Positions 7,991 through 15,738 of a DNA stretch of 28,656 nt are shown piece by piece. The notes under the pieces were generated by a model. The model was not told where the DNA came from and did no database searches. It saw only the letters and a program-made list of their open reading frames with translations. The translations under genes were made by a program, and so were the position numbers. The DNA comes from an uncultured Helicobacter sp. Its GTDB lineage: Bacteria > Campylobacterota > Campylobacteria > Campylobacterales > Helicobacteraceae. Location of the stretch: contig CALVBL010000020.1 in NCBI GenBank assembly GCA_944325775.1, positions 1-28,656 of the forward strand, written 5' to 3'. Numbering within the stretch: position 1 is the stretch's first letter; every line of letters begins with the position of its first letter.

Positions 7991-8391
7991 TATTTAGTTC
8001 CACTGGTTTTAATAGACTCATCCTTAATCTTAGCAACGAGCGTTTTTGCCTTTGTCCCGATAATTTTCACCTTTGTAATATAAGAGGGTATATTGATATT
8101 CTCTCGCAAGCTTACCATAGTGATCTCTCCTAAAGTCTCCAACACGCTAGTCTTATCTGCATTGATCACATAAGGCTTAAGCACCCTGGAAGTAAAACCA
8201 ACTTTTGGCAAGCGTCTTTGAAGTGGTTGTTGACCACCCTCAAAGCCCCTCTTTGCCTTATAACCCGTCCTGGCAGTTTGTCCTTTTCCACCCCTTGTGG
8301 AAGTCTTACCCATACCACTACCTTGACCACGCCCTACTCGCTTGATATCTTTTACACTGCCTTTTGCAGGCTTAATATTTTCTAATGCCAC
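7990..8391 (-). CDS. rplO: 50S ribosomal protein L15
   Basis: L15 is a late-assembling large-subunit protein. The N-terminal Gly/Lys/Arg-rich arm with RVGRGQGSGMGKTSTRGGKGQ-AR and GFEGGQQPLQRRLPK-GF is diagnostic. At 133 residues it is slightly shorter than the typical 145. It follows rpsE directly, because no rpmD (L30) gene lies between them. It overlaps secY by one base. Confidence 0.97.
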   Translation of the reverse strand: MALENIKPAKGSVKDIKRVGRGQGSGMGKTSTRGGKGQTARTGYKAKRGFEGGQQPLQRRLPKVGFTSRVLKPYVINADKTSVLETLGEITMVSLRENINIPSYITKVKIIGTKAKTLVAKIKDESIKTSGTK

Positions 8392-8412
8392 AAAAACTCC
8401 TTACCAACTCAC

Positions 8413-8853
8413 TTAAGCTTTAATTTTAGACAATGCATCAACAGTGGCACGAACAATGTTGTAAGGATTGTTTGAACCAAGGGATTTTGTCAAGATATCT
8501 TTAATGCCCGCGAGTTCGATCACAGAACGCGCTGAACCACCCGCAATCACACCCGTTCCCTCACTTGCGGGTTTGAGCAAAATACGACTTGCATTGTATT
8601 TGCACTCAATATCATGAGCAATGGTTGTGCCTTTGACATTGACTTTGATGATATTTTTAAACGCATCATCAATAGCTTTTTTGATTGCATCAGGAACTTC
8701 CTTGGCTTTTCCTAAACCAAAGCCAATAAGACCATTTTTATTACCTACGACGACCAATGCATTGAATCTAAAGCGACGACCGCCCTTAACAACTTTCGTT
8801 ACCCTACCAATATTCACGACTACTTCGCTGAATTCTTCTCTATTGATTTCCAT
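8413..8853 (-). CDS. rpsE: 30S ribosomal protein S5
   Basis: S5 acts in decoding fidelity and in mRNA unwinding at the entry channel. The 146-residue protein shows the double-stranded-RNA-like N-domain with VTKVVKGGRRFRFNALVVVGN and GLGKAKEVPDAIKKA. The C-domain has LLKPASEGTGVIAGGSARSVIELAGI and the final NPYNIVRAT-DAL. The start MEINREEF lies 14 bp downstream of rplR. It is compact compared with E. coli S5 (about 166 residues), mainly through a short N-terminus. Confidence 0.98.
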   Translation of the reverse strand: MEINREEFSEVVVNIGRVTKVVKGGRRFRFNALVVVGNKNGLIGFGLGKAKEVPDAIKKAIDDAFKNIIKVNVKGTTIAHDIECKYNASRILLKPASEGTGVIAGGSARSVIELAGIKDILTKSLGSNNPYNIVRATVDALSKIKA

Positions 8854-8867
8854 GCACTTCCTTTCAC

Positions 8868-9224
8868 TTACAATACGATACCATTTTCTCGCAAAGTATC
8901 TGCAAATGCTGCCACTACACCATGATACAAATAACCATTGCGATCAAAAACGACTTCAGAGACACCTATCTTTTTAAGCTCCTGGGCAAAGCTTTGGGCG
9001 ATCTTGGTCACATCTTCTTTATTATTACCAAGCCCCATTTTTTTACCATCAACTACTGCTAAAGTTTTAGATTCTGTATCGTTTATCGCTTGTGCATAAA
9101 AATACCTATTAGATCTAAAAATCGTTACTCTAGGCGTATCCGCCACACCAAAAACCTTCCCTCTCGTCCTAAGCTTACGCTTGGTGCGTAAAATCTTCTT
9201 TCTTTCTAGTATATTTTCTCTCAT
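8868..9224 (-). CDS. rplR: 50S ribosomal protein L18
   Basis: L18 binds 5S rRNA with L5 and L25. The protein has the basic N-terminal arm (RKKILRTKRKLRTRGKV), then PRVTIFRSNRYFYAQ-I, and the closing VVFDRNGYLYHGVVAAFADTLRENGI block typical of the family. I use the ATG at 9224. A GTG directly before it could extend the protein by one residue. An AAGG Shine-Dalgarno match lies 8 bp upstream. Confidence 0.97.
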   Translation of the reverse strand: MRENILERKKILRTKRKLRTRGKVFGVADTPRVTIFRSNRYFYAQAINDTESKTLAVVDGKKMGLGNNKEDVTKIAQSFAQELKKIGVSEVVFDRNGYLYHGVVAAFADTLRENGIVL

Positions 9225-9234
9225 CACTCACACC

Positions 9235-9771
9235 TTATTTTTTAGAAGTCTTACCAGCTTTGCGAATAATCACTTCGTCAGAGTATTTAATGCCCTTTCC
9301 TTTGTAGGGCTCTGGTGGTCTAAATTTCCTAATTTCAGCAGCAATTTGTCCCACTTGCTGTTTATCACTTCCTTTGATAGTGATAGTGTTTTTTTCCACA
9401 CTCATCTCAATGCCTTGAGGTATCGGATATATCACAGGATGTGAAAAGCCCAGTGCAAGCTCTAGATTCTTGCCACTCACACTTGCCTTATAACCTACAC
9501 CATTAATCTCCAACACCTTGCTAAATCCGCTACTTAATCCAATAACGATATTGTTAGCCAATGCACGATAAGTTCCCCAATATGCACGAGACTGAGGAGT
9601 ATCATCACTTTTAGCAAAACAAATACTGCCATCCTTAATCTCAATCTTGACACGACCAAAAGTTTCGAGTTCCTGCTGAGATTTGGCATTTTTAAAAAGG
9701 AGTTTGCTTCCCTCCAATGCCACTTCTACGCCCTTTGGAATACTAATTGGCCTCTTTCCAACTCTTGACAT
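9235..9771 (-). CDS. rplF: 50S ribosomal protein L6
   Basis: L6 sits near the factor-binding site of the 50S subunit. The start giving MSRVGKRPISIPKGVEV is chosen because it matches the family and is preceded by a strong GGAGG Shine-Dalgarno with good spacing. Seven in-frame codons upstream are not used. Two L6 repeats are visible, and the C-terminal signature RPPEPYKGKGI-Y closes the protein at 178 residues. Confidence 0.98.
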   Translation of the reverse strand: MSRVGKRPISIPKGVEVALEGSKLLFKNAKSQQELETFGRVKIEIKDGSICFAKSDDTPQSRAYWGTYRALANNIVIGLSSGFSKVLEINGVGYKASVSGKNLELALGFSHPVIYPIPQGIEMSVEKNTITIKGSDKQQVGQIAAEIRKFRPPEPYKGKGIKYSDEVIIRKAGKTSKK

Positions 9772-9785
9772 TGTTTTCCTCCCTC

Positions 9786-10181
9786 TTACCATATACTGCA
9801 GAGTGCTTCGCCACCGACATTAGCTCTATATGCCTCATCGTTTGCGATCACACCTTTGCTTGTGCTTACCACAATCGTGCCATAACCGTTCTTAAATCGC
9901 TTAAGCTCGTTATGTCCCTTATACACGCGCCTACCGGGTGTACTAATTCTCTTAATTTCATTAATCGCACTTCTGCCTTGCTCATCATACTCAAGCTGCA
10001 CACTGATAGACTGCTTGCCATCTTTATCAATCACCTTATAATCTTTGATAAAACCTTTGGTTTTAAAGACTTCTAAGATAGAAACCACAATCTTTGCATA
10101 ATACAGAGTGGTAACCTCAAGCCTCCTCATAGAAGCATTGCGGATGCGTGTCAGAGAATCTGCAATAATATCATTTACCAT
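9786..10181 (-). CDS. rpsH: 30S ribosomal protein S8
   Basis: S8 binds the central domain of 16S rRNA and in E. coli represses the spc operon. The 131-residue protein starts MVNDIIADSLTRIRNAS, as in H. pylori. It has GRRVYKGHNELKRFKNGYGTIVVSTSKGV and the C-terminal NVGGEALC-IW. The second of two adjacent ATG codons is chosen because the GGAG Shine-Dalgarno is too close to the first. Confidence 0.98.
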   Translation of the reverse strand: MVNDIIADSLTRIRNASMRRLEVTTLYYAKIVVSILEVFKTKGFIKDYKVIDKDGKQSISVQLEYDEQGRSAINEIKRISTPGRRVYKGHNELKRFKNGYGTIVVSTSKGVIANDEAYRANVGGEALCSIW

Positions 10182-10191
10182 CATCTACTCC

Positions 10192-10377
10192 TTACCAGCT
10201 TGCTTTTCTAAGTCCAGGAATTAGCCCTTCATTGCCCATCTTTCTCAGGCACACGCGACATAATCCAAAGTCTCTATACACGGAGTGTGGCCTACCACAC
10301 ACCTGACATCTTGTATAGGCTCTTGCGCTGAACTTTGCTTTTCTTTTAGCTTTTGCTATCATAGATTTTTTCGCCAT
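10192..10377 (-). CDS. rpsN: 30S ribosomal protein S14, zinc-ribbon type
   Basis: S14 lies in the 30S head beside S3 and S10. The 61-residue protein starts MAKKSMIAKAKRKAKFSARAY. It carries the zinc ribbon C24-x2-C27...C40-x2-C43, so it is the short zinc-binding form (S14Z type). An in-frame extension of 21 codons overlaps the end of rplE and is not used. The gene begins one base after the rplE stop. Confidence 0.98.
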   Translation of the reverse strand: MAKKSMIAKAKRKAKFSARAYTRCQVCGRPHSVYRDFGLCRVCLRKMGNEGLIPGLRKASW

Positions 10378-10378
10378 T

Positions 10379-10924
10379 TTATCGTCCTTTTGCAAAAGGC
10401 ATACCAAACAGCTCAAGCAGTTTGAAAGCCTCTTTGTCACTATTAGTTGATGTTACGATTGTGATGTTCATACCATGAGTGACCATGATATCATCATACA
10501 CTACCTCAGGAAACATAAGCTGTTCATTGAGTCCAAAGCTATAATTACCTCTTCCATCAAAACCATTGCGTTTAATACCCCTAAAATCCTTTACCCTAGG
10601 CAACGCAATCACAATAAGCTTTTCAAGAAAGTTATACATCATATTGCCTCTAAGCGTGACCTTTACACCCATTGGCATACCTTCACGCATCTTGAATCCC
10701 GCTACAGACTTTTTAGCTTTTGTGATAATGGCTTTTTGTCCAGCAATAAGCGAAATTGTATCAGCGATATTTTGCATAATCTTACTATCTTTAGCATAAT
10801 CCCCTGCGCCAACACTGATCACAATCTTCTCTAGCTTTGGGACAAGCATAGCATTTGTGATCTGTAGCTCCTCTTTCAGTTTCGGAATAATCTCGTCTTT
10901 ATATTTTTTGCGTAATTCAAACAT
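10379..10924 (-). CDS. rplE: 50S ribosomal protein L5
   Basis: L5 binds 5S rRNA and forms a bridge to the 30S head. The 181-residue protein has family blocks PKLEKIVISVGAG, ITKAKKSVAGFKMREGMPMGVKVTLRG, MY-FLEKLI-IALPRVKDFRG and the C-terminal FGMPFAK. Its start codon overlaps the rplX stop by one base, showing tight coupling. Confidence 0.98.
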   Translation of the reverse strand: MFELRKKYKDEIIPKLKEELQITNAMLVPKLEKIVISVGAGDYAKDSKIMQNIADTISLIAGQKAIITKAKKSVAGFKMREGMPMGVKVTLRGNMMYNFLEKLIVIALPRVKDFRGIKRNGFDGRGNYSFGLNEQLMFPEVVYDDIMVTHGMNITIVTSTNSDKEAFKLLELFGMPFAKGR

Positions 10925-11157
10925 TATTTATCTCCCTCTGCCTTTTTCACATTGGAAATACTCATTGGCATTTCTTTGCTCACAAAGCCACCTTTGGGAT
11001 CTTTGTCACTAGGTTTGATTGCTTTCTTAGCCACTCTCAAACCTTCGACTATTACCTGTCCTTTTTTGGGCAACACCTGAATCACCTTGCCACTCTTACC
11101 TTTGTCGTCACCAGCAATAGCTACGACCATATCACCTTTTTTAATTTTGCATTTCAC
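10924..11157 (-). CDS. rplX: 50S ribosomal protein L24
   Basis: L24 initiates 50S assembly. The 77-residue protein is a KOW-domain protein: KKGDMVVAIAGDDKGKSGKVIQVLPKKGQVIVEGL. It is short compared with the usual 100 or so residues because the C-terminal part is reduced, a normal feature of Helicobacter L24 as I recall. It overlaps rplN and rplE by one base each. Confidence 0.97.
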   Translation of the reverse strand: MKCKIKKGDMVVAIAGDDKGKSGKVIQVLPKKGQVIVEGLRVAKKAIKPSDKDPKGGFVSKEMPMSISNVKKAEGDK

Positions 11158-11525
11158 TATAACACCTCCGGAGCTAACGATACTATTTTCATAAAATTCG
11201 CATATCGCACTTCTCTACTAACCGGCCCAAAAATCCTCGTACCAATAGGCTCTCTTTTGGCATCAAGGATCACAGCCGCATTTTCATCAAAGCGAACCAA
11301 GGATCCATTTTCTCTATGGATTTCTTTCTTGGTTCTCACGATCACTGCTTTGACCACCTGTCCTTTTTTGACCTTCCCATTTGGGATAGCTTTCTTAACA
11401 GATGCTACTATGACATCACCCACTCGTGCATAGCGTCTGTGGCTACCACCAAGCACTTTGATGCACATAATCTCTTTGGCACCGCTATTATCAGCCACAT
11501 TTAATCTCGTAAAACTCTGTATCAT
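11157..11525 (-). CDS. rplN: 50S ribosomal protein L14
   Basis: L14 forms intersubunit bridges beside L19. The 122-residue sequence starts MIQSFTRLNVADNSGAKEIMCIKVLGGS, then GDVIVASVKKAIP, RTKKEIHR-NGS-VRFDENAAVI and GTRIFGPVSREVR, all standard. The start overlaps the rpsQ stop by four bases (ATGA), indicating translational coupling. Confidence 0.98.
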   Translation of the reverse strand: MIQSFTRLNVADNSGAKEIMCIKVLGGSHRRYARVGDVIVASVKKAIPNGKVKKGQVVKAVIVRTKKEIHRENGSLVRFDENAAVILDAKREPIGTRIFGPVSREVRYANFMKIVSLAPEVL

Positions 11526-11788
11526 AGCTCTACTCCTTTAATCACGATGTCTTTGAGTCTAAAAGCCTTACTCTTAGAAATAGGTCTGCACTCAATCGCA
11601 CTCACCACATCACCGATTTTTGCCTCATTATTCTCATCGTGGATTGTGTATTTTTTAAATCTCTTAACGATTTTTCTATATTTTGGGTGAAGCACCTTCC
11701 GTTCTACAAGCACCACCACGCTCTTATCACCTGCTTTACTTACGATTCTCCCCTGAATCACTCTCTTGTGTGCCTGTTTTTCACTCAT
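11522..11788 (-). CDS. rpsQ: 30S ribosomal protein S17
   Basis: S17 is a 16S rRNA-binding OB-fold protein. The 88-residue sequence contains KRVIQGRIVSKAGDKSVVVLVERKV-HPKY-KIVKRFKKYTIHDENNEAKIGDVV and a C-terminal RPISKSKAFRL. It overlaps rpmC and rplN by four bases each. Confidence 0.97.
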   Translation of the reverse strand: MSEKQAHKRVIQGRIVSKAGDKSVVVLVERKVLHPKYRKIVKRFKKYTIHDENNEAKIGDVVSAIECRPISKSKAFRLKDIVIKGVEL

Positions 11789-11979
11789 TTTGCATCCTTT
11801 TTGGCATTGATAGCCGTATTAATCCGTGCTATATCCTTGCGCACAAACTTAAGCTCACTAGGATTTGTTGATTGCATAGTCTTTAACTTAAGTCTAGTCT
11901 CAAACAACAATGACTTCCTCTCTTTAAGCAACTTTTGTAGCTCGACAATATCTTTGTCTTTTAATTCAGTAAATTTCAT
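11785..11979 (-). CDS. rpmC: 50S ribosomal protein L29
   Basis: L29 lies near the polypeptide exit tunnel, where chaperones and the signal recognition particle dock. The 64-residue helical protein begins MKFTELKDKDIVELQKLLKE and has KLKTMQSTNPSELKFVRKDIARINTAI, typical of the family. Its start lies inside the end of rplP (14-bp overlap) and its stop overlaps rpsQ. Confidence 0.96.
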   Translation of the reverse strand: MKFTELKDKDIVELQKLLKERKSLLFETRLKLKTMQSTNPSELKFVRKDIARINTAINAKKDAK

Positions 11980-12391
11980 TTTCGCTCTCGCTTGTTATGA
12001 TTTTTGTTTTAAATGGAAGTTTGCTTTGTGCCAATGCTAAAGCTTCACGCGCCAATCCTTCCTCAATGCCTATCATCTCATAGATAATACGACCGGGCTT
12101 GATGTTCATAACCCACTTCTCTACGCCACCTTTACCTTTACCCATTCTCACTTCGAGGGGCTTAGCCGTCAGTGGCTTATCTGGAAAAACGCGTATCCAC
12201 ACCTTACCAGCTCTCTTAATGTGACGCGTCATCGCAATACGCGCAGATTCTATCTGCCTAGAATCTATACGCCCATGTTCTAAGGCTTTGATTCCTATAT
12301 TGCCAAATGCAAGAGAGCAACCGCGAAATGATTTGCCACGATTGCGACCCTTCATCTGCTTTCTATATTTTGTCTTTTTTGGCATCAACAT
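11966..12391 (-). CDS. rplP: 50S ribosomal protein L16
   Basis: L16 contacts the A-site tRNA elbow and is needed for peptidyl transfer. The 141-residue protein starts MLMPKKTKYRKQMKGRNRG and has GRIDSRQIESARIAMTRHIKRAGKVWIRVFPDKPLT, RMGKGKGGVEKWV and KPGRIIYEM. It is nearly identical to the H. pylori protein as I recall it. It follows rpsC by two bases. Confidence 0.98.
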   Translation of the reverse strand: MLMPKKTKYRKQMKGRNRGKSFRGCSLAFGNIGIKALEHGRIDSRQIESARIAMTRHIKRAGKVWIRVFPDKPLTAKPLEVRMGKGKGGVEKWVMNIKPGRIIYEMIGIEEGLAREALALAQSKLPFKTKIITSESENEIY

Positions 12392-12393
12392 AA

Positions 12394-13119
12394 TTATTGC
12401 CTCCCTCTTCTTGTTCTAGTTCTCGGCTCTTTATCGGCTCTCTCTGTGTGAGATTCTCTGCCAGATTCGCTTTTTTCCTGAACGATCCCCTTGTGCAACA
12501 CCTCACCTTTAAAAATCCAAACCTTCACGCCAATGATCCCGTAGGTTGTCATAGCCTCTGCAAACCCATAATCAATCTTTGCCCTCAAAGTATGTAGAGG
12601 TACTCTACCTTCCATATACCACTCAGTACGCGCCATCTCCGCACCAGCTAGACGCCCAGATACTTTGACCTTAATACCCTTAGCACCAGATTTGAGTGCT
12701 GACTGCATCACTTTTTTCATTGCGCGACGGAATGCTACGCGTTTTTCAAGCTGTGTGGCAATATTTTCAGCAGCTAGCTGTGCATTAGTCTGTGGTCGCT
12801 TAGCCTCTTTGATGTTGATACTCACCTCTTTTTTCAAAAGCCTCTTTAAAGCCTCCTTGTGCTTATCAATATCCACACCTTTTTTGCCTATGATCAGTCC
12901 GGGTTTAGAGGCGACGACAGTTACGCGTACTTTATGAGCGGCACGCTCAATAATGATCTCGCTCACACCAGCATAATACATTTCGCTTTTCAAAAACTTG
13001 CGTATTGTATGATCTTCTAAAATATTAGCAGGTGTTGCTTGTGTGGCGGGAAACCAACGCGAAGACCAATTCCTATTTATACCTAATCTCAAACCTATCG
13101 GATTAACTTTTTGACCCAT
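12394..13119 (-). CDS. rpsC: 30S ribosomal protein S3
   Basis: S3 is at the mRNA entry site and helps unwind mRNA. The 241-residue protein has MGQKVNPIGLRLGINRNW-SRWF at the start and a KH domain with GLIIGKKGVDIDKHKEAL. The C-terminal domain has SGRLAGAEMARTEWYMEGRVPLHTLRAKIDYG. The C-terminal tail (from about residue 215) is charged and rich in Arg and Glu. It lies two bases from rplV. Confidence 0.98.
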   Translation of the reverse strand: MGQKVNPIGLRLGINRNWSSRWFPATQATPANILEDHTIRKFLKSEMYYAGVSEIIIERAAHKVRVTVVASKPGLIIGKKGVDIDKHKEALKRLLKKEVSINIKEAKRPQTNAQLAAENIATQLEKRVAFRRAMKKVMQSALKSGAKGIKVKVSGRLAGAEMARTEWYMEGRVPLHTLRAKIDYGFAEAMTTYGIIGVKVWIFKGEVLHKGIVQEKSESGRESHTERADKEPRTRTRRGRQ

Positions 13120-13121
13120 GC

Positions 13122-13661
13122 TTACTTGCCCTCACCTTCTGTTTTTTTGCTCACTCTCGCTGTACTAGTCTTTGGCTTAGTTGCTTGAGATTCCGTACTC
13201 TTAGACTTGGTTGCTTGAGATTTTGTCCCAGAGACTTTACTCTCTGACTTCTTGGCTTCTCTAGATTCTACCTGGGTAGTTTCTTTGGTGTTCTTCTTTG
13301 TTGTTGGCTTGCTTCCCTTAGTCCCCTTGTCCTGTTCTGAAGGTTTTGGGGTTCCTACCTCTACAAATACATGTGATGTGGGTTTTCTAATAGGCGTTGC
13401 ACGCCCTTTTGCCCTAGGCATAAAGCGTCTTAGCACAGGACCTGCATCCACTCTGCAAGAAGTAATCACTACATCTTGTGCATCATGACCACCATTTGCC
13501 ACTGCTGAAGCAACCACCTTAGAAATAATCCGTGCCGCTTTGTTAGGCGTGAATTCCAAGCTTGCAATCGCAAGTTCTGCATTCATCCCCTGAATCTCTC
13601 TAGCAATCAAACGAGCTTTCGTAGGAGAAAGTCTGATATATCGTAATAATGCCTTGCTCAT
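13122..13661 (-). CDS. rplV: 50S ribosomal protein L22 with a long Lys/Ser/Thr-rich tail
   Basis: L22 lines the exit tunnel through a beta-hairpin and binds 23S rRNA. Residues 1 to about 103 are a normal L22 core: RYIRLSPTKARLIAREIQGMNAE, FTPNKAARIISKVVASAVANG, CRVDAGPVLRRFMPRAKGRA and RKPTSHV-VEV. The remaining 76 residues form a low-complexity basic tail that makes the protein 179 residues, against roughly 110-120 in most bacteria and about 122 in H. pylori. The tail contains an imperfect 10-residue duplication around SQATK. It is probably disordered on the ribosome surface. The frame remains open and ends just before rpsC, so it is a real extension and not a misread stop. Confidence 0.97.
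   Translation of the reverse strand: MSKALLRYIRLSPTKARLIAREIQGMNAELAIASLEFTPNKAARIISKVVASAVANGGHDAQDVVITSCRVDAGPVLRRFMPRAKGRATPIRKPTSHVFVEVGTPKPSEQDKGTKGSKPTTKKNTKETTQVESREAKKSESKVSGTKSQATKSKSTESQATKPKTSTARVSKKTEGEGK
13164..13223 (-). repeat. Imperfect 30-bp tandem duplication in the rplV tail
   Basis: Two adjacent 30-bp units (10 codons each) encode KSQATKSKST and ESQATKPKTS. The shared core TTGCTTGAGA on the plus strand occurs at 13181-13190 and again at 13211-13220. It is in frame, so changes in copy number would only lengthen or shorten the tail. Confidence 0.7.
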
Positions 13662-13670
13662 ACCATCTCC

Positions 13671-13952
13671 TTACTTACCAATTTTCTTTTGGACACTACC
13701 TTTGTGTCCCTTAAAAGTCCTAGTGGGTGCAAATTCACCAAGCTTGTAGCCAACATGATTTTCTGTAACATACACCGGAACAAATGCCCTGCCATTATGC
13801 ACATTAAATGTCAAACCTATCATATCAGGTAAAATAGTGCTGCGTCTTGACCAAGTCTTGATAGGCTTATTGTCCTTAGAATCCTTAGCTTTCAAGACTT
13901 TCTTTAGCAAAGAGCTATCAATAAATGGACCTTTTTTTATCGATCTTGACAT
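13671..13952 (-). CDS. rpsS: 30S ribosomal protein S19
   Basis: S19 lies in the 30S head with S13 and contacts the A-site tRNA region. The 93-residue protein starts MSRSIKKGPFID-SLLKKV and has IKTWSRRSTILPDMIGLTFNVHNGRAFVPVYVTENHVGYKLGEFAPTRTFKGH, the complete family signature. It is 9 bp from each neighbour, rplB and rplV. Confidence 0.98.
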   Translation of the reverse strand: MSRSIKKGPFIDSSLLKKVLKAKDSKDNKPIKTWSRRSTILPDMIGLTFNVHNGRAFVPVYVTENHVGYKLGEFAPTRTFKGHKGSVQKKIGK

Positions 13953-13961
13953 AGTACTTCC

Positions 13962-14789
13962 TTATTTTTTCTTTCTTGAAATAATGAGCTTATCACTCGC
14001 TTTTTTCTTGCGAGTCTTAAAGCCTTTAGCAGGTGTTCCCCAAGGAGATACAGGGTGTCCGCTCGAGCCAGTCTTGCCCTCACCACCACCATGTGGGTGA
14101 TCCACAGGGTTCATCGCGCTACCTCTAGTTTGTGGGCGGATACCCCTATGACGATTGCGTCCTGCTTTACCAATAGATATATTGATAAAATCCTCATTGC
14201 CTACAACTCCAATTGTTGCCATACATTCCTCTAGGATATAGCGCATTTCACCACTAGGCATTCTCAAAATGATATATTTACCCTCACGTCCCATAATCTG
14301 TGCGCTAGCCCCCGCACTCCTTGCAAGCTGCCCACCCGCACCCGGATGCATTTCAATATTATGCACGATTGTTCCTATAGGGATCGCCTTAAGTTTCATT
14401 GCAAACCCCACCTTGATATCCAAGCCAGATTCTGCTGACATCACACTATCACCCACCTTCAAACCAGATGGTTGGATAATATAGCGTTTCTCTCCATCAG
14501 GGTATGTTACAAGCGCGATTCTGCAATTTCTGTACGGATCATACTCAATCGCACTCACCTTACCCTCAATACCAAATTTATTGCGCTTAAAGTCAATGAT
14601 ACGATAGAGCTTCTTTGCTCCTCCTTCTTTGTGGCGACTCGTGATGCGTCCATTATTATTGCGTCCAGCAGAGACAGGAAGCTTTGCTAGCAAACTCCTC
14701 ACACTCGGCTTTGCAGTGATATCCTTAGAACTCAAGCCGCTCATAAACCTCCTACTAGGTGTGTAGGGCTTATATGTCTTGATTGCCAT
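13962..14789 (-). CDS. rplB: 50S ribosomal protein L2
   Basis: L2 is required for subunit association and peptidyl-transferase activity. The 275-residue protein has the N-terminal KTYKPYTPSRRFM, GRNNNGRITSRHKEGGAKKLYRIIDFKRNK and IEYDPYRNCRIALV. It also has the C-terminal RGSAMNPVDHPHGGGEGKTG, which holds the conserved histidine near the peptidyl-transferase centre. It is followed by WGTPAKGFKTRKKKASD. Length and order are normal. Confidence 0.98.
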   Translation of the reverse strand: MAIKTYKPYTPSRRFMSGLSSKDITAKPSVRSLLAKLPVSAGRNNNGRITSRHKEGGAKKLYRIIDFKRNKFGIEGKVSAIEYDPYRNCRIALVTYPDGEKRYIIQPSGLKVGDSVMSAESGLDIKVGFAMKLKAIPIGTIVHNIEMHPGAGGQLARSAGASAQIMGREGKYIILRMPSGEMRYILEECMATIGVVGNEDFINISIGKAGRNRHRGIRPQTRGSAMNPVDHPHGGGEGKTGSSGHPVSPWGTPAKGFKTRKKKASDKLIISRKKK

Positions 14790-14807
14790 TTCTACTCTCC
14801 TTCACAA

Positions 14808-15089
14808 TTACACCGAAAGGGCGTCGATCTTGGCGCCTTCAGGGATCTTCACATAAAATTTCTTAAAAGATGCTCTTTTACCTTCTCTTCCTCGGAAGCG
14901 TTTTGTCTTCCCTTCCTGTCTAAGGGAGTTGATCTTCACAGGAGTGAATCCAAAATACTCCTGAAACACTGCCTTAAGTTGATTTTTTGTCATATTACTC
15001 GCAGTTTGCACAACAAGCATTCCTTTTTCTTGTAAAGCCAATGACTTTTCTGTGTAAAGGATTGATTTAATATCTGTTATATCTGCCAT
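14808..15089 (-). CDS. rplW: 50S ribosomal protein L23
   Basis: L23 sits at the exit tunnel and is the docking site for trigger factor and the signal recognition particle. The 93-residue protein has the family blocks ILYTEKSLALQEK, NMTKNQLKAVFQEYFGFTPVKINSLRQEGKTKRFRGREGKRASFKKFYVKIPEG. It is 14 bp after rplD. Confidence 0.97.
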   Translation of the reverse strand: MADITDIKSILYTEKSLALQEKGMLVVQTASNMTKNQLKAVFQEYFGFTPVKINSLRQEGKTKRFRGREGKRASFKKFYVKIPEGAKIDALSV

Positions 15090-15103
15090 TTTCTCTCCTC
15101 CAC

Positions 15104-15727
15104 TTATTTATCAGCGTTCCTAGCCGCTACGATCTCATCAAACACAGCTTTTTCAATCACTACACAGCGAAATGTAGCTACCAAATACGCATTAAGCTCA
15201 TTAGAATCCACTACATAACATTCTCTTAAATTGCGGTATGCCAAAAATGTCTTCTCATCACTAAATTGCCCCACAAAAAGCGCATTTCTTTCACCAAGTG
15301 CGCAAAACCTTGCATACGCATCTTTGGTCTTACCACTCTCTACTGCGATAGAATCCACCACAAAAAGTTTGCCCATCTGTGCTTTTTGTGCCAACGCATA
15401 CTCGAGCGCTAAACGCTTTTGTTTTTTGTTGATTTTCAGGTTATAATTACGCTTTGTAGGTCCGTGAGAAACACCACCACCCACAAAAATAGGAGAGGTA
15501 ATACTTCCCGCACGCGCACGCCCATTCTTTTTTTGTCGCCACGGCTTCTTGCCACCGCCACTGACCTCACCGCGATTTTTAGCATACGCATTATTCGCAC
15601 GCAAGGACGCTAGGTACGACTTCACATACAAATACAAATTATGCTCATTAACTTGTTCATATTCCTTTGGTAGCTCAATCTCGCTGCTCTTCTTGAGATT
15701 ATTGTCTAATACAATTGCCTTACTCAT
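15104..15727 (-). CDS. rplD: 50S ribosomal protein L4
   Basis: L4 binds 23S rRNA and extends a loop into the exit tunnel; in E. coli it represses the S10 operon. The 207-residue protein includes the tunnel-loop signature RANNAYAKNRGEVSGGGKKPWRQKKNGRARAGSITSPIFVGGGVSHGP, followed by NYNLKINKKQKRLALEYAL. The N-terminal part and the C-terminal Rossmann-like region are more variable, as usual. The leader upstream of rpsJ is short, so an E. coli-type L4 attenuator is not obvious. Confidence 0.98.
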   Translation of the reverse strand: MSKAIVLDNNLKKSSEIELPKEYEQVNEHNLYLYVKSYLASLRANNAYAKNRGEVSGGGKKPWRQKKNGRARAGSITSPIFVGGGVSHGPTKRNYNLKINKKQKRLALEYALAQKAQMGKLFVVDSIAVESGKTKDAYARFCALGERNALFVGQFSDEKTFLAYRNLRECYVVDSNELNAYLVATFRCVVIEKAVFDEIVAARNADK

Positions 15728-15738
15728 GCTCTAACACC

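Noticed and set aside
10378..10440. 21-codon upstream extension of rpsN
   Set aside because: It overlaps the end of rplE and is not part of the S14 family; the MAKKSMIAKAKRK start is canonical.
11639..12040. 133-codon plus-strand frame opposite rpsQ, rpmC and rplP
   Set aside because: Antisense to three certain ribosomal genes, with a low-complexity Phe/Leu/Ser-rich translation typical of a shadow frame.
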